Assembly: GCA_040901775.1 (NCBI GenBank)
Contig: JBBDYF010000275.1
Location: 1-64,000, forward strand
Origin: CAYLLN01 sp040901775
GTDB lineage: Bacteria; Planctomycetota; Planctomycetia; Pirellulales; Pirellulaceae
Length of the DNA: 64,000 bases
Reading direction: 5' to 3'
A model generated the notes under the pieces. That model was not told the DNA's origin. It saw nothing but the letters and a program-made list of their open reading frames with translations, and searched no databases. The number at the start of each line of letters is the position of its first letter. Position 1 is the stretch's first letter. Made by a program: the position numbers and the translations under genes. Positions 5,745 through 13,421 of the stretch are shown piece by piece.

Positions 5745-8285
5745 ATGCTTCGTCAACACTTCATCTTAAAACCGGGTGCCACGTCCACGCCCAGCGTGGG
5801 CGTGCTCGCACTGCTGCTCAACATTGGGCTGGCGGCGCTTGCGCCGGCCCAATCGCTCGACGCGCAGTTCGTCACCGGCCTGCGCGCGCGGCAGTTGTTT
5901 GCATTGGCCGAGCGGCACTGCACCGACCAGTTGGCGCGGCACGATGTCAGCCAGAGGCAGCAGGCCGAGCTTGTCGTCGAACTGATCCGGACGCGGGCCG
6001 AGCGGGCGGTCCATGCGCCCCTTGCCGAACGCGACGCCCGCTGGTCCCAAGCCAGAAACACCGCGGCCGACTTTCTGCGGTCGCATCCGGAGCATCCGCG
6101 CCGCTTGCTGATTCGGTTGCAAGACGGCCTGACGCCGCTGGCTCACGGAGAGCAACTTCGCCTCGAACACGACGTTCGCCCGCCGGCCGCCGAGCAACGA
6201 GAAACCGCACTGGGCGTCTTGCGCGAAGCGACCGAGCTGCTGGCCGCCATCGACAAAGAACTGAAAAGCGAGATTCCGCTTCGTCGCCGGGCAACGGCCA
6301 AGCCGGGCGAACTTTCCGTGGACGAACTGGTGGCCATTCAGCAGCACGCCCAGCACCAACTGGCGCGGGCCTGCCGCAACCGAGCCTTGCTGTATGCCGC
6401 CGGCAGCGACGACCGCCTGGCGCTGCTGCTGAAAGCCGTTGAAACGCTCGAGCATACGACGACCCAGTTGACCCCCGACCAGCCGCTGGCCGAAATCGTC
6501 CAGTTGGAATTGGCCATGTGCCAACGATTGTTGGGGCGGTTCGACGCGGCTCGTCACCGGCTGGCAGCGCTCGATGGCGAAGCGCTCTCGCCCACCATCC
6601 GCCTGCAAGCGCGGGCCGAATCGATTCGCCTGGCGTTGGCGGCAAAAGAGTTATCCGCCGTCGAGCGGCTGCTTCAAGCCGAGCGAACGCTAGGGGGCCA
6701 AGCCTCGCCTGAGTTGGATCTGGCCCGGCTGGAAGGGATGCTGGCGCTCGCCCAAGCGGCAAGTGAAACTAGCGCTGCGACGCGCGTGAAACGGTATCAC
6801 GATCAGGCGGCCGATCTGGTCCGTTTGCTGGAAACGGCGCATGGACCGTATTGGGGCCGGCGGGCCGATCAACTGCTCGTCGCCTCGGTTCCCGGCCTGG
6901 CCGGCGGAGCGAATCGCGACTTGCTGGCCCGCGCGGCGGATACGTTGTATTTGCAAGGCAGGTTCGACGAAGCCCTGACGGCCTACGATCGGGCGGCGGG
7001 ACAGGCCCGCGCCGCTGGCGACGTCAACGTGTCGTTCGACCTGGCGTACAGAGCGGCGCTGGTCGAACAACAACGGCAGCGCCATGCCGAGGCCGCCCGC
7101 CGCTTTCGCGCGTTGGCGACCGAACTGGCGACGCACCCTCAAGCACCCGCGGCGCACTTGCTGGCTGCGTGGCATGCGGCACAAGTGGCCGAGGAAGATG
7201 CCGCGGCGACGGAGCAATATGCCGCCATTCTGACCGAGCATTTGGCGAACTGGCCCAGTGGCGAGAGCGTGGCCCAGGTTCGGCTCTGGGTTGGCAGGCT
7301 GGCCGAAACCCGCCACGATTGGCAAGGCGCGTCCGACGCTTACGCCGAGGTTCCCCGCGACTCGCTCCAGGCCAGTGCGGCGCTCGCCGCGCTGTGTGCC
7401 GTATGGCGCAAGCGAGTGGCCCAGCCGGGCGAGAACGATTCGGCCGCGAACCTGGCCGGCAAGGCGATCCAGCAACTTGAGCAGGCGATTCGCGATCCCG
7501 CAGGCAAACTTCCTGCTGAATGGACCCACGGAGATCTCGCCGCGGCGCTGACCGCGGCCCAGTTCCGGCTCGAATATCAGATTGGCAAACCGGCCGAGGC
7601 CGAAGCGCTGCTGCAAGCGGCGCTCGCTGGTTCGCCGGACGCTGCCCCAGCATGGACGAGTGAGGCCCAGGCCCAGTTGGTCGTCGCCCTGGCGACCCAG
7701 CCCGACAAAACCGACGAGGCCGAGGCCCTGTTGCAGAACGGGGTGGCCGCAGCGCCCGAGCAATTGCTGGCGGTGCTCGCACGACTGTCGCAAGCGGCCG
7801 AGCGAAGTTCGGCCGCGACCCGCGGGCAAGTCGCCCAGGTACAGCTTGCCGCGGTGGATCGATTGACGCCCCTGCGCGGGCAGTTGTCGGCTGAGGATGT
7901 GCAGCGGCTCGACCAACTGCGGGCCGACGCGCTGGCGGGGGCGGGTCGCCGTCGCGAGGCGCTCGCCGAGTATGTTGCCCTCACCCGCGCGCATCCCCAG
8001 GCCGGCGCGATTCAAGAAGGTTACGCCGCGCTGTTGCTGGCCGGCGAGGATGCGGCGTCGAAACGCCAGGCGCTCGCTCAGTGGCGGCTGGTGGCCAGCC
8101 GGGCTCGGCCGCGGAGCGAGCGGTGGCATCTCGCAAAGTATTCGGTGGCACTTGCCCAGTGGCAGTTGGGCGAGCCAGCCGAAGCGGCCACGCTGCTGCG
8201 ATACCTGCTCGAGACACCGCCACGAATTAGCGATCCGGCGTGGCAAGACAAGTTTGTTGCACTCTTAAAGCAGTGCAGCCCGTGA
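5745..8285 (+). CDS. Large exported TPR-like helical repeat protein
   Basis: An 846-residue protein with an N-terminal signal sequence (hydrophobic core VGVLALLLNIGLAAL, possible cleavage after APAQS). The rest is Ala/Leu/Gln-rich helical repeat typical of TPR solenoids, for example ADTLYLQGRFDEALTAYDRA and LLLKAVETLEHTTTQL. It probably works in the cell envelope with the two ExbD proteins, which end 9 bp upstream. The signal peptide is partly encoded by a fragment of an interspersed repeat (5774-5806) also found in the signal peptide of the gamma-glutamyltransferase at 48100. The gene ends in a 23-bp tandem duplication that contains the stop codon. The start at 5745 is chosen because everything upstream in frame overlaps exbD. 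Confidence 0.8.
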   Translation: MLRQHFILKPGATSTPSVGVLALLLNIGLAALAPAQSLDAQFVTGLRARQLFALAERHCTDQLARHDVSQRQQAELVVELIRTRAERAVHAPLAERDARWSQARNTAADFLRSHPEHPRRLLIRLQDGLTPLAHGEQLRLEHDVRPPAAEQRETALGVLREATELLAAIDKELKSEIPLRRRATAKPGELSVDELVAIQQHAQHQLARACRNRALLYAAGSDDRLALLLKAVETLEHTTTQLTPDQPLAEIVQLELAMCQRLLGRFDAARHRLAALDGEALSPTIRLQARAESIRLALAAKELSAVERLLQAERTLGGQASPELDLARLEGMLALAQAASETSAATRVKRYHDQAADLVRLLETAHGPYWGRRADQLLVASVPGLAGGANRDLLARAADTLYLQGRFDEALTAYDRAAGQARAAGDVNVSFDLAYRAALVEQQRQRHAEAARRFRALATELATHPQAPAAHLLAAWHAAQVAEEDAAATEQYAAILTEHLANWPSGESVAQVRLWVGRLAETRHDWQGASDAYAEVPRDSLQASAALAALCAVWRKRVAQPGENDSAANLAGKAIQQLEQAIRDPAGKLPAEWTHGDLAAALTAAQFRLEYQIGKPAEAEALLQAALAGSPDAAPAWTSEAQAQLVVALATQPDKTDEAEALLQNGVAAAPEQLLAVLARLSQAAERSSAATRGQVAQVQLAAVDRLTPLRGQLSAEDVQRLDQLRADALAGAGRRREALAEYVALTRAHPQAGAIQEGYAALLLAGEDAASKRQALAQWRLVASRARPRSERWHLAKYSVALAQWQLGEPAEAATLLRYLLETPPRISDPAWQDKFVALLKQCSP
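5774..5806 (+). repeat. MITE-like fragment inside a signal peptide
   Basis: Bases 5774-5806 begin GGGTGCCACG and end GTGGGCGTGCT, with CCACGC and GCGTGG arms that can pair. The sequence is nearly identical to 48126-48157 and to one arm of the 165-bp element at 11208-11372. Here it encodes part of the signal peptide. Confidence 0.8.
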
Positions 8286-8311
8286 GTGTAAAGCAGTGCA
8301 GCCCGTGAGTG
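8266..8311. repeat. 23-bp tandem duplication across a stop codon
   Basis: Two identical 23-bp copies (8266-8288 and 8289-8311) contain AAGCAGTGCAGCCCGTGAG. The first copy encodes the final residues KQCSP and the TGA stop of the TPR protein. The second is untranslated and runs to within 11 bp of the 3' end of the convergent Nramp gene. Confidence 0.9.
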
Positions 8312-8321
8312 GACTTGCCGC

Positions 8322-9803
8322 TCAGCCGCCGATTCCCAGTGTCAGTTTCACGAAGGGCCACAGTTCGCTGACCGCCCACTGCGGAATCGCGTACAGCGAA
8401 ACGGCGCTGATCGAGAGGAAGGCGATCCACAGCAGCAGATCCGAAACGCGCGAGGGGGCGAGCCGCGGATCGGTTCGATAATAGCGCAGGTACAGTGCCG
8501 CGCCCGAAATGACCGGCAGCGTCGCCGCCTGAAAGAAGCCGCCAATAATCACCATCAACTTCGGATCGCGGACGAAGAAATACAGCACCAGGGCGAGCGT
8601 GGGGAAGAAGATGCAAAAGCCGCGGATCGAGCGCATCCGCGTCCGCTGCTGGCGGACGTCGATCATCCGATTGAGGCCGAGAAAATCGGTCGCCAGGCGG
8701 CTATGGCCGGCCGAGGCGACGTACAGCGTCTTGAAAAGCACGGCCCACACGCCGATCAGAAAAAACAGCTTGGTCCACGAGCCAAACGCCGGCACGTACA
8801 TTTGCGAGAGGGTGGCGATCATTTCGGACTTGGCCGGGTGCAAACCCTGGCGGTGCAGCACGGCGGCCCCCAAGATATAGAACGAGACCGTCGCCACGGT
8901 AAACACGATCATGCTCACCCAGGCGTCGAGCACCATCACCCGCATCCAGCCGCGGGCCCGCTCGGCCCAGGCCGGATCGGGCGAGCGCGGCCCGGCAAAG
9001 CGGGCGTAGCCTTTCTCCAAGCACCAGTACGGATAAGAATAGAGCTCGCTCGCTCCGACGCCCGTAATGCCGAACGCCCCAAAGGCCGCCGAGATGGCGA
9101 CCGCCGGCAGGGCCATCACTTGCAGGGAAAATCCGGTGCGCAGGTCGTCCATCCCCACCGAGTATCCGGTGCCGGGCAGCATTCCCACGCAGATCACCGT
9201 GACCAGGGTCACGCCGGCGACCATCACCGTGGTGATCCGCTCGAGCCGCTTGTAGCCGCCGCTCAACAGCAGCAGCACCGCGGAGAGCGCGGTCAGAACC
9301 GCCCACGGATGTTCGGGCCGAGCACGCACGCCGGCGGCAAGTTGCGGCCAGATGCCGGCCAGCGAATCGGCGATAGCCGGCGACACGCGCGGAAACGCCA
9401 GGTGCAGCGCCTGGCCCACTCCGCCCACCATCGCCCCCAGTTGGAAGATGGTCGCCAGCAGCATGATGAACCACCACCAGACTAGCCAGTGGGCCCGCAG
9501 CCGCGGTCCGGGCAGCGAGTCGAGCGCGGTGAGCGTGGGCTGGCCCGACGAGATGGCATAGCGGCCCAGCTCGATTTGTACGAAGACCTTGATGACGCAG
9601 CTAAACAGAATCAGCCATAGGAAGATGAAACCGTAGTCCGCCCCCAGCGCCGTCGTCAGGATCAGCTCGCCCGACCCGATGATGCTGCCGGCCAGCACGA
9701 TCCCCGGGCCGATCTTGGCCAAGGCCCGCAACAGGCTGGTCGGCGGCTCTTGAATGGCCTCGTCGGTCACGACGTAGGGATCGTGGTTCTCGGTCTGCGA
9801 CAT
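8322..9803 (-). CDS. Nramp-family-like divalent metal transporter, atypical
   Basis: A 493-residue membrane protein with about eleven hydrophobic helices and the overall Nramp (PF01566) plan: a first helix beginning KIGPGIVLAGSIIGSGELI and a central helix with FGAFGITGVGASEL. In classical Nramp proteins TM1 carries DPGN and TM6 carries MPH as metal ligands. Here the aligned TM1 segment reads IGSGE and no MPH is visible, so transport of Mn/Fe in the standard way is doubtful. The start at 9803 follows GGGGTGAGA with good spacing; the open frame upstream lacks hydrophobic or conserved sequence. The gene is divergent from the GNAT gene. Confidence 0.8.
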   Translation of the reverse strand: MSQTENHDPYVVTDEAIQEPPTSLLRALAKIGPGIVLAGSIIGSGELILTTALGADYGFIFLWLILFSCVIKVFVQIELGRYAISSGQPTLTALDSLPGPRLRAHWLVWWWFIMLLATIFQLGAMVGGVGQALHLAFPRVSPAIADSLAGIWPQLAAGVRARPEHPWAVLTALSAVLLLLSGGYKRLERITTVMVAGVTLVTVICVGMLPGTGYSVGMDDLRTGFSLQVMALPAVAISAAFGAFGITGVGASELYSYPYWCLEKGYARFAGPRSPDPAWAERARGWMRVMVLDAWVSMIVFTVATVSFYILGAAVLHRQGLHPAKSEMIATLSQMYVPAFGSWTKLFFLIGVWAVLFKTLYVASAGHSRLATDFLGLNRMIDVRQQRTRMRSIRGFCIFFPTLALVLYFFVRDPKLMVIIGGFFQAATLPVISGAALYLRYYRTDPRLAPSRVSDLLLWIAFLSISAVSLYAIPQWAVSELWPFVKLTLGIGG

Positions 9804-9942
9804 TCTCACCCCTTCGAAAACTTCCTTCGCTGGATCTCGCCGTTCCAGAAGAGCGTAGCCGACGGGGCGGCCAGCGTCTATTCTTTCGGGCCGGCAAATT
9901 GCCGCGACTGCAAAACCCAGATTGCTGAAGCACGAGGTGCAG

Positions 9943-10458
9943 ATGTCGTCGCTCACTCCCGAACCACTTTCGATTCGCTCGGCCCGCTTGGACGACGTGC
10001 CCGGCATCGTCGAGTTCAACATCCGCCTGGCCTGGGAAAACGAGCACCGCCGACTCGCGGAGGAAACGATCGCCGCGGGCGTTCGGCGGGCCTTGTCGCA
10101 GCCCGACCTGTGCCGCTATTTCGTCGCCGAGCAAGAGGGGCGGCTCGTGGGCCAGGCGATGGTGACCTTCGAGCTGACCGACTGGCGCGACGGGGTGCTG
10201 TGGTGGTTGCAAAGCGTGTACGTGGCCGAGGCGCACCGCTCGCAAGGAGTTTTTCGGGCGCTGTTTGGGCACATCCGCAAGCTGGCCGAAGCCGAGCCCG
10301 AGGTGCGTGGGCTGCGGCTCTATGTCGAGCGCGAGAACGAGCGCGCCCAGCGGGTGTACGAGCAATTGGGCCTGCGGCCGAGTGGCCATCTCGTTTACGA
10401 GCGCGACTGGTCGGAGGCGAGCGGGGCTGGCCGCGAAGCCCAGAAACCACAAGCATGA
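9943..10458 (+). CDS. GNAT-family N-acetyltransferase
   Basis: A 171-residue protein with the GNAT fold. The acetyl-CoA pyrophosphate loop (motif A) is RSQGVF at residues 99-104, preceded by the beta strand LQSVYVAEAH, and motif B is LRLYVERENERAQRVYEQLG. Family members acetylate amines of small molecules or proteins; the substrate is unknown. The ATG at 9943 is preceded by GAGGTG at about 5 nt and is preferred over the TTG at 9922. The gene is divergently arranged with the Nramp-like gene, from which it is separated by about 140 bp. Confidence 0.88.
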   Translation: MSSLTPEPLSIRSARLDDVPGIVEFNIRLAWENEHRRLAEETIAAGVRRALSQPDLCRYFVAEQEGRLVGQAMVTFELTDWRDGVLWWLQSVYVAEAHRSQGVFRALFGHIRKLAEAEPEVRGLRLYVERENERAQRVYEQLGLRPSGHLVYERDWSEASGAGREAQKPQA

Positions 10459-10702
10459 AATCGCCGAGGAAAATATTTGACGCGGCGGGGCGGCAGGCGT
10501 AGCATGGCGATTGCACCTGGGAGCGACTCCGCGCCACGTCGGTTTTTGTCCTTCGCTTGATGCTCTCGAGCGGCGGGCTGTTCCTGTTTTCGCGTCACAC
10601 CGGCTCCAGCGGCGAATCAGCTCGCCCTCGATCCGATGGGGCGTCCACGACGAATCCCGTCAGCCGCGCTTTTCTTCAGGCTCGGACGGGTAGGAGGTGG
10701 TT

Positions 10703-11182
10703 ATGTCGGTTGCAACACTGACGGGTACCGTCACCGTCAACGCTGCATTCTTGCAGGAAATCAAAGAGGTCAACCAGGAGCTGTGGACGCTGCTGTCGGA
10801 CCTGCGACACCGCTGCCAGCGCCCCTTGGCACCCGGCCATTCGCGGCTGCTGATCGACAAGTTGTGCCAGTTGCGCGACCAGTTGGCGCTGCACTTTGCC
10901 CTGGAAGAGGCCTACGGCTATTTCGACGATCCGCTCGACGTCGCCCCCCGGCTGTGTGGCCAGGCCGAGCACTTGCGAGCCGAACATAAGGGGCTCTATC
11001 TCGACTTTTGCCAACTCGTCGATCGGGCCGAGCGGATGTTCTACGACGAGCAGCAGGCTGCCTTGGCCCTGTGGGTCGGTCCCGAGTTTCTCGATTTTGA
11101 CCAGCGGCTGCGGAGCCACGAATCGCGCGAGAACGAGTTGATCTTCGAAGCCTATGCCGACGATATCGGCGGCGGGGACTAA
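10703..11182 (+). CDS. Hemerythrin-like HHE-domain protein
   Basis: A 159-residue all-helical protein. Candidate iron ligands are His64 (in ALHFALEEAYGYF), Glu68/69, His90, His95 (RAEHKGLYLDF), His139 and Glu143 (SHESRENELIFEAY). Their spacing fits a hemerythrin/HHE four-helix bundle carrying a di-iron or related site. Such proteins sense or bind oxygen, NO or iron. The start is firm: AGGAGGTGG sits directly upstream of the ATG at 10703. The gene is monocistronic and followed by the MITE-like repeat. Confidence 0.72.
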   Translation: MSVATLTGTVTVNAAFLQEIKEVNQELWTLLSDLRHRCQRPLAPGHSRLLIDKLCQLRDQLALHFALEEAYGYFDDPLDVAPRLCGQAEHLRAEHKGLYLDFCQLVDRAERMFYDEQQAALALWVGPEFLDFDQRLRSHESRENELIFEAYADDIGGGD

Positions 11183-11207
11183 GGCTGAACTGCCGGGCGA
11201 GAAAGGT

Positions 11208-11372
11208 TAGTGCTTTGTCACGACTAATAATTAGGGTGCCACGCCCACGGCACTCTTTTCAATTGACTTGCATTTCACCCTGAAGCCGTGGGCGTGCGAG
11301 CCGCACAAGGACACGCCCAGCAAGCGTGGGACGTGGCACCCAACCCTAAAATCCAGCTGTGACAAAGCACTA
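11208..11372. mobile_element. 165-bp MITE-like element with 14-bp terminal inverted repeats
   Basis: The ends TAGTGCTTTGTCAC (11208-11221) and GTGACAAAGCACTA (11359-11372) are perfect inverted repeats. Inside are a second set of arms carrying GGGTGCCACG and CGTGGCACCC, and a nested pair CCCACGGC/GCCGTGGG. There is no open reading frame. The right end supplies the stop codon of the M32 carboxypeptidase gene. Fragments of the inner arms recur at 5774-5806 and 48126-48157. Confidence 0.75.
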
Positions 11373-12872
11373 GATCCCATACAGCGGCTCGAGCTTGCCG
11401 CGCAGGTGCCGCGTGAGCGGTGCGTGCGACAAAGGTTGCCCGGTCACTAACTGAACCAAATCGGCCGCGGGATAGCATTGCCCGCGGTGGTGGATCTCGC
11501 GGACCAGCCAGTTTTTCAGCGGTGCGAACTCGCCCCGGGCGAACTGCTCGTCGAGGCCTCCCAAATCGCGATCGGCCTGCTCGAAGAACTGGGCCGCGTA
11601 CAAGTTGCCCAGCGAGTACGTCGGAAAGTAACCAATGAGCGCGGCCGACCAGTGGATGTCTTGCAGGCAGCCTTCCGCGTCGTTAGCCGGCTGAATGCCA
11701 AGGTATTGGCGGTACTTTTCGCCCCAAGCGGCGGGCAACTCGCTCACAGGCAAATCGCCGGTAATCAAGGCTTGCTCGAGCTCGAAGCGGATGATGATGT
11801 GCAGGTTGTAGGTCGCCTCGTCCGCTTCCACCCGAATCAGCGACGGCTGGACCTGGTTGATCGCCCAGTACCAACTGTCGGGCGAGACACCCTGAATCGC
11901 CTCGGGAAACGAAGCCGCCAACTGCGGAAAGAAATGTTGCCAGAAGGCCCGGCTGCGGCCGACCAGGTTTTCCCACATTCGCGATTGCGACTCGTGAATG
12001 CCTAGCGACAGGCAGGTTCCCGGCGGCAGGCCGAACTGGTCGGGCCGCAGCCCTTGGTCGTAGATGCCGTGCCCTGCTTCGTGCAGGATGCCGAAAAAAG
12101 CGGAGGGAAAGAATCGCTCGTCGTAGCGGGTGGTGATTCGGCAGTCGTGCGGGCCCATGCCGCTGCAAAACGGGTGGTGGGTCACGTCGAGCCGGCCGCG
12201 CTGGAAGTCGAAGCCGATTGCCGCCGCGGCCGCTTTTCCAAATGCTTCTTGGGCGTCGCGCGGATACCTGCGCGAGAGTAACTCCACCGGCGGCTTGCGG
12301 CCCGAGTGGCCGATCGCTTGCACCAGCGGCGCCAGTTCGTCGCGCAGCGCGGCCAGCACCTGGGCGACGTCGGCCGTTTTCGCACCTGGTTCAAAGTCGT
12401 CGAGCAGCGCATCGTAGGGATGATCCGCATAGCCCAGGCATTCGGCCTGCTGACGTTTCAGCTCTAACAGCTTTTTCACATGGGGAGCAAAGCTGGCAAA
12501 GTCGTTCGCCGCGCGCGCCTTGACCCAGGCTTGTTGCCCCAGCACCGAGGCCCGCGTCAGCTCTTCGACCAGCGATTGCGGCAGCTTCACTCGCTTTTCA
12601 TAGTCGCGGCGAAGCTGGCGGATCGTCGCGCCGGCGTCGCCATGCGGATCGGCGGCGAGCGGGCTGTCGGCCAGTGCCGATAGCAATTCACCCAGTCGCG
12701 GATCGGTCCGGCGGCGATGCACGAGGCCCGAGACGAACGTCATCTGCTCGGCTCGATACTCGCCGGCCGCCAGAGGCATATAGGTCCGTTCGTCCCAGCC
12801 GAGAACCGCCTCGACCGATTCGAGCAACGCGACTTGGCGGGCAACAGTGCAAAGTTCGTCGAACGCAGGCAT
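11370..12872 (-). CDS. Carboxypeptidase M32 (thermostable carboxypeptidase family)
   Basis: A 500-residue cytosolic metallocarboxypeptidase, the usual length for family M32. The zinc site HEAGH is at residues 264-268 and the conserved second motif HESQSRMWEN starts at 293. The enzyme removes C-terminal amino acids from peptides with broad specificity. The frame is open upstream to 12923, but the ATG at 12872 (MPAFDELC) matches the usual family start. The stop codon lies within the terminal inverted repeat of the MITE-like element at 11208-11372, so insertion of that element probably reset the C-terminus by a residue or more. The small lipoprotein gene is upstream on the same strand. Confidence 0.93.
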   Translation of the reverse strand: MPAFDELCTVARQVALLESVEAVLGWDERTYMPLAAGEYRAEQMTFVSGLVHRRRTDPRLGELLSALADSPLAADPHGDAGATIRQLRRDYEKRVKLPQSLVEELTRASVLGQQAWVKARAANDFASFAPHVKKLLELKRQQAECLGYADHPYDALLDDFEPGAKTADVAQVLAALRDELAPLVQAIGHSGRKPPVELLSRRYPRDAQEAFGKAAAAAIGFDFQRGRLDVTHHPFCSGMGPHDCRITTRYDERFFPSAFFGILHEAGHGIYDQGLRPDQFGLPPGTCLSLGIHESQSRMWENLVGRSRAFWQHFFPQLAASFPEAIQGVSPDSWYWAINQVQPSLIRVEADEATYNLHIIIRFELEQALITGDLPVSELPAAWGEKYRQYLGIQPANDAEGCLQDIHWSAALIGYFPTYSLGNLYAAQFFEQADRDLGGLDEQFARGEFAPLKNWLVREIHHRGQCYPAADLVQLVTGQPLSHAPLTRHLRGKLEPLYGI

Positions 12873-13015
12873 AAACGCGCACCCAGGAAGAAAGGACCAG
12901 AGGACAAAGAACCGCCGGACCAATCAGAAAGGGGCGCAGGCGCTGCTGTCAACCGCCCCTGCATTGCCGCGGTTCGGCAGGAGCCTCGCCCTCCCGCTGC
13001 TGACAAACAGGAAGG

Positions 13016-13240
13016 CTAAAACCCGCCTCCCAGGTTCTTCTCGATCTGTTCGCTGCGGCGGTCGGTGAAGAAGCCGCTCGGCTCCGCCTCGGGATTGCGT
13101 CCGCGGGCACCGTCTCCCAGCTTGTCGCTCCACTCGGGAAAGCCATTCCCTTTCAACGATTCGAACCAGGCGCAGCCCGGCATCGCGCCGAGAACCAGCA
13201 ACATTACGGCAACGAACGGCAAGCGAAGAGAGCGCGGCAT
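13016..13240 (-). CDS. Small lipoprotein
   Basis: A 74-residue protein with a type II signal peptide: MPRSLRLP, hydrophobic stretch FVAVMLLVLGAM and lipobox ending GC, giving Cys23 as the predicted lipidated residue. The mature part is short, charged and polar (SDKLGDGARGRNPEAEPSG, ending EKNLGGGF) with no known domain. It would be anchored to the inner or outer membrane. A TTG two codons upstream is possible, but the ATG at 13240 is preferred. Lipoproteins with GFFTDRRSEQIE-like tails look lineage-specific; the function is unknown. Confidence 0.7.
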   Translation of the reverse strand: MPRSLRLPFVAVMLLVLGAMPGCAWFESLKGNGFPEWSDKLGDGARGRNPEAEPSGFFTDRRSEQIEKNLGGGF

Positions 13241-13421
13241 AAGCAACTCGCGACAGGCGCGGGAGAAGACAATCGGGGGCGGGACTATCGCAGAACGACC
13301 GCCCCTTGTCGAGACGACTGGAGTGGCCAGATGTTCTCTTTCTTGGTGCTAGCATTTCAGCATTGAAGCTTTCCCCGACAGGAACCGAAAGCTAGAATAA
13401 GCCTCGCATCGACAGCAATTG

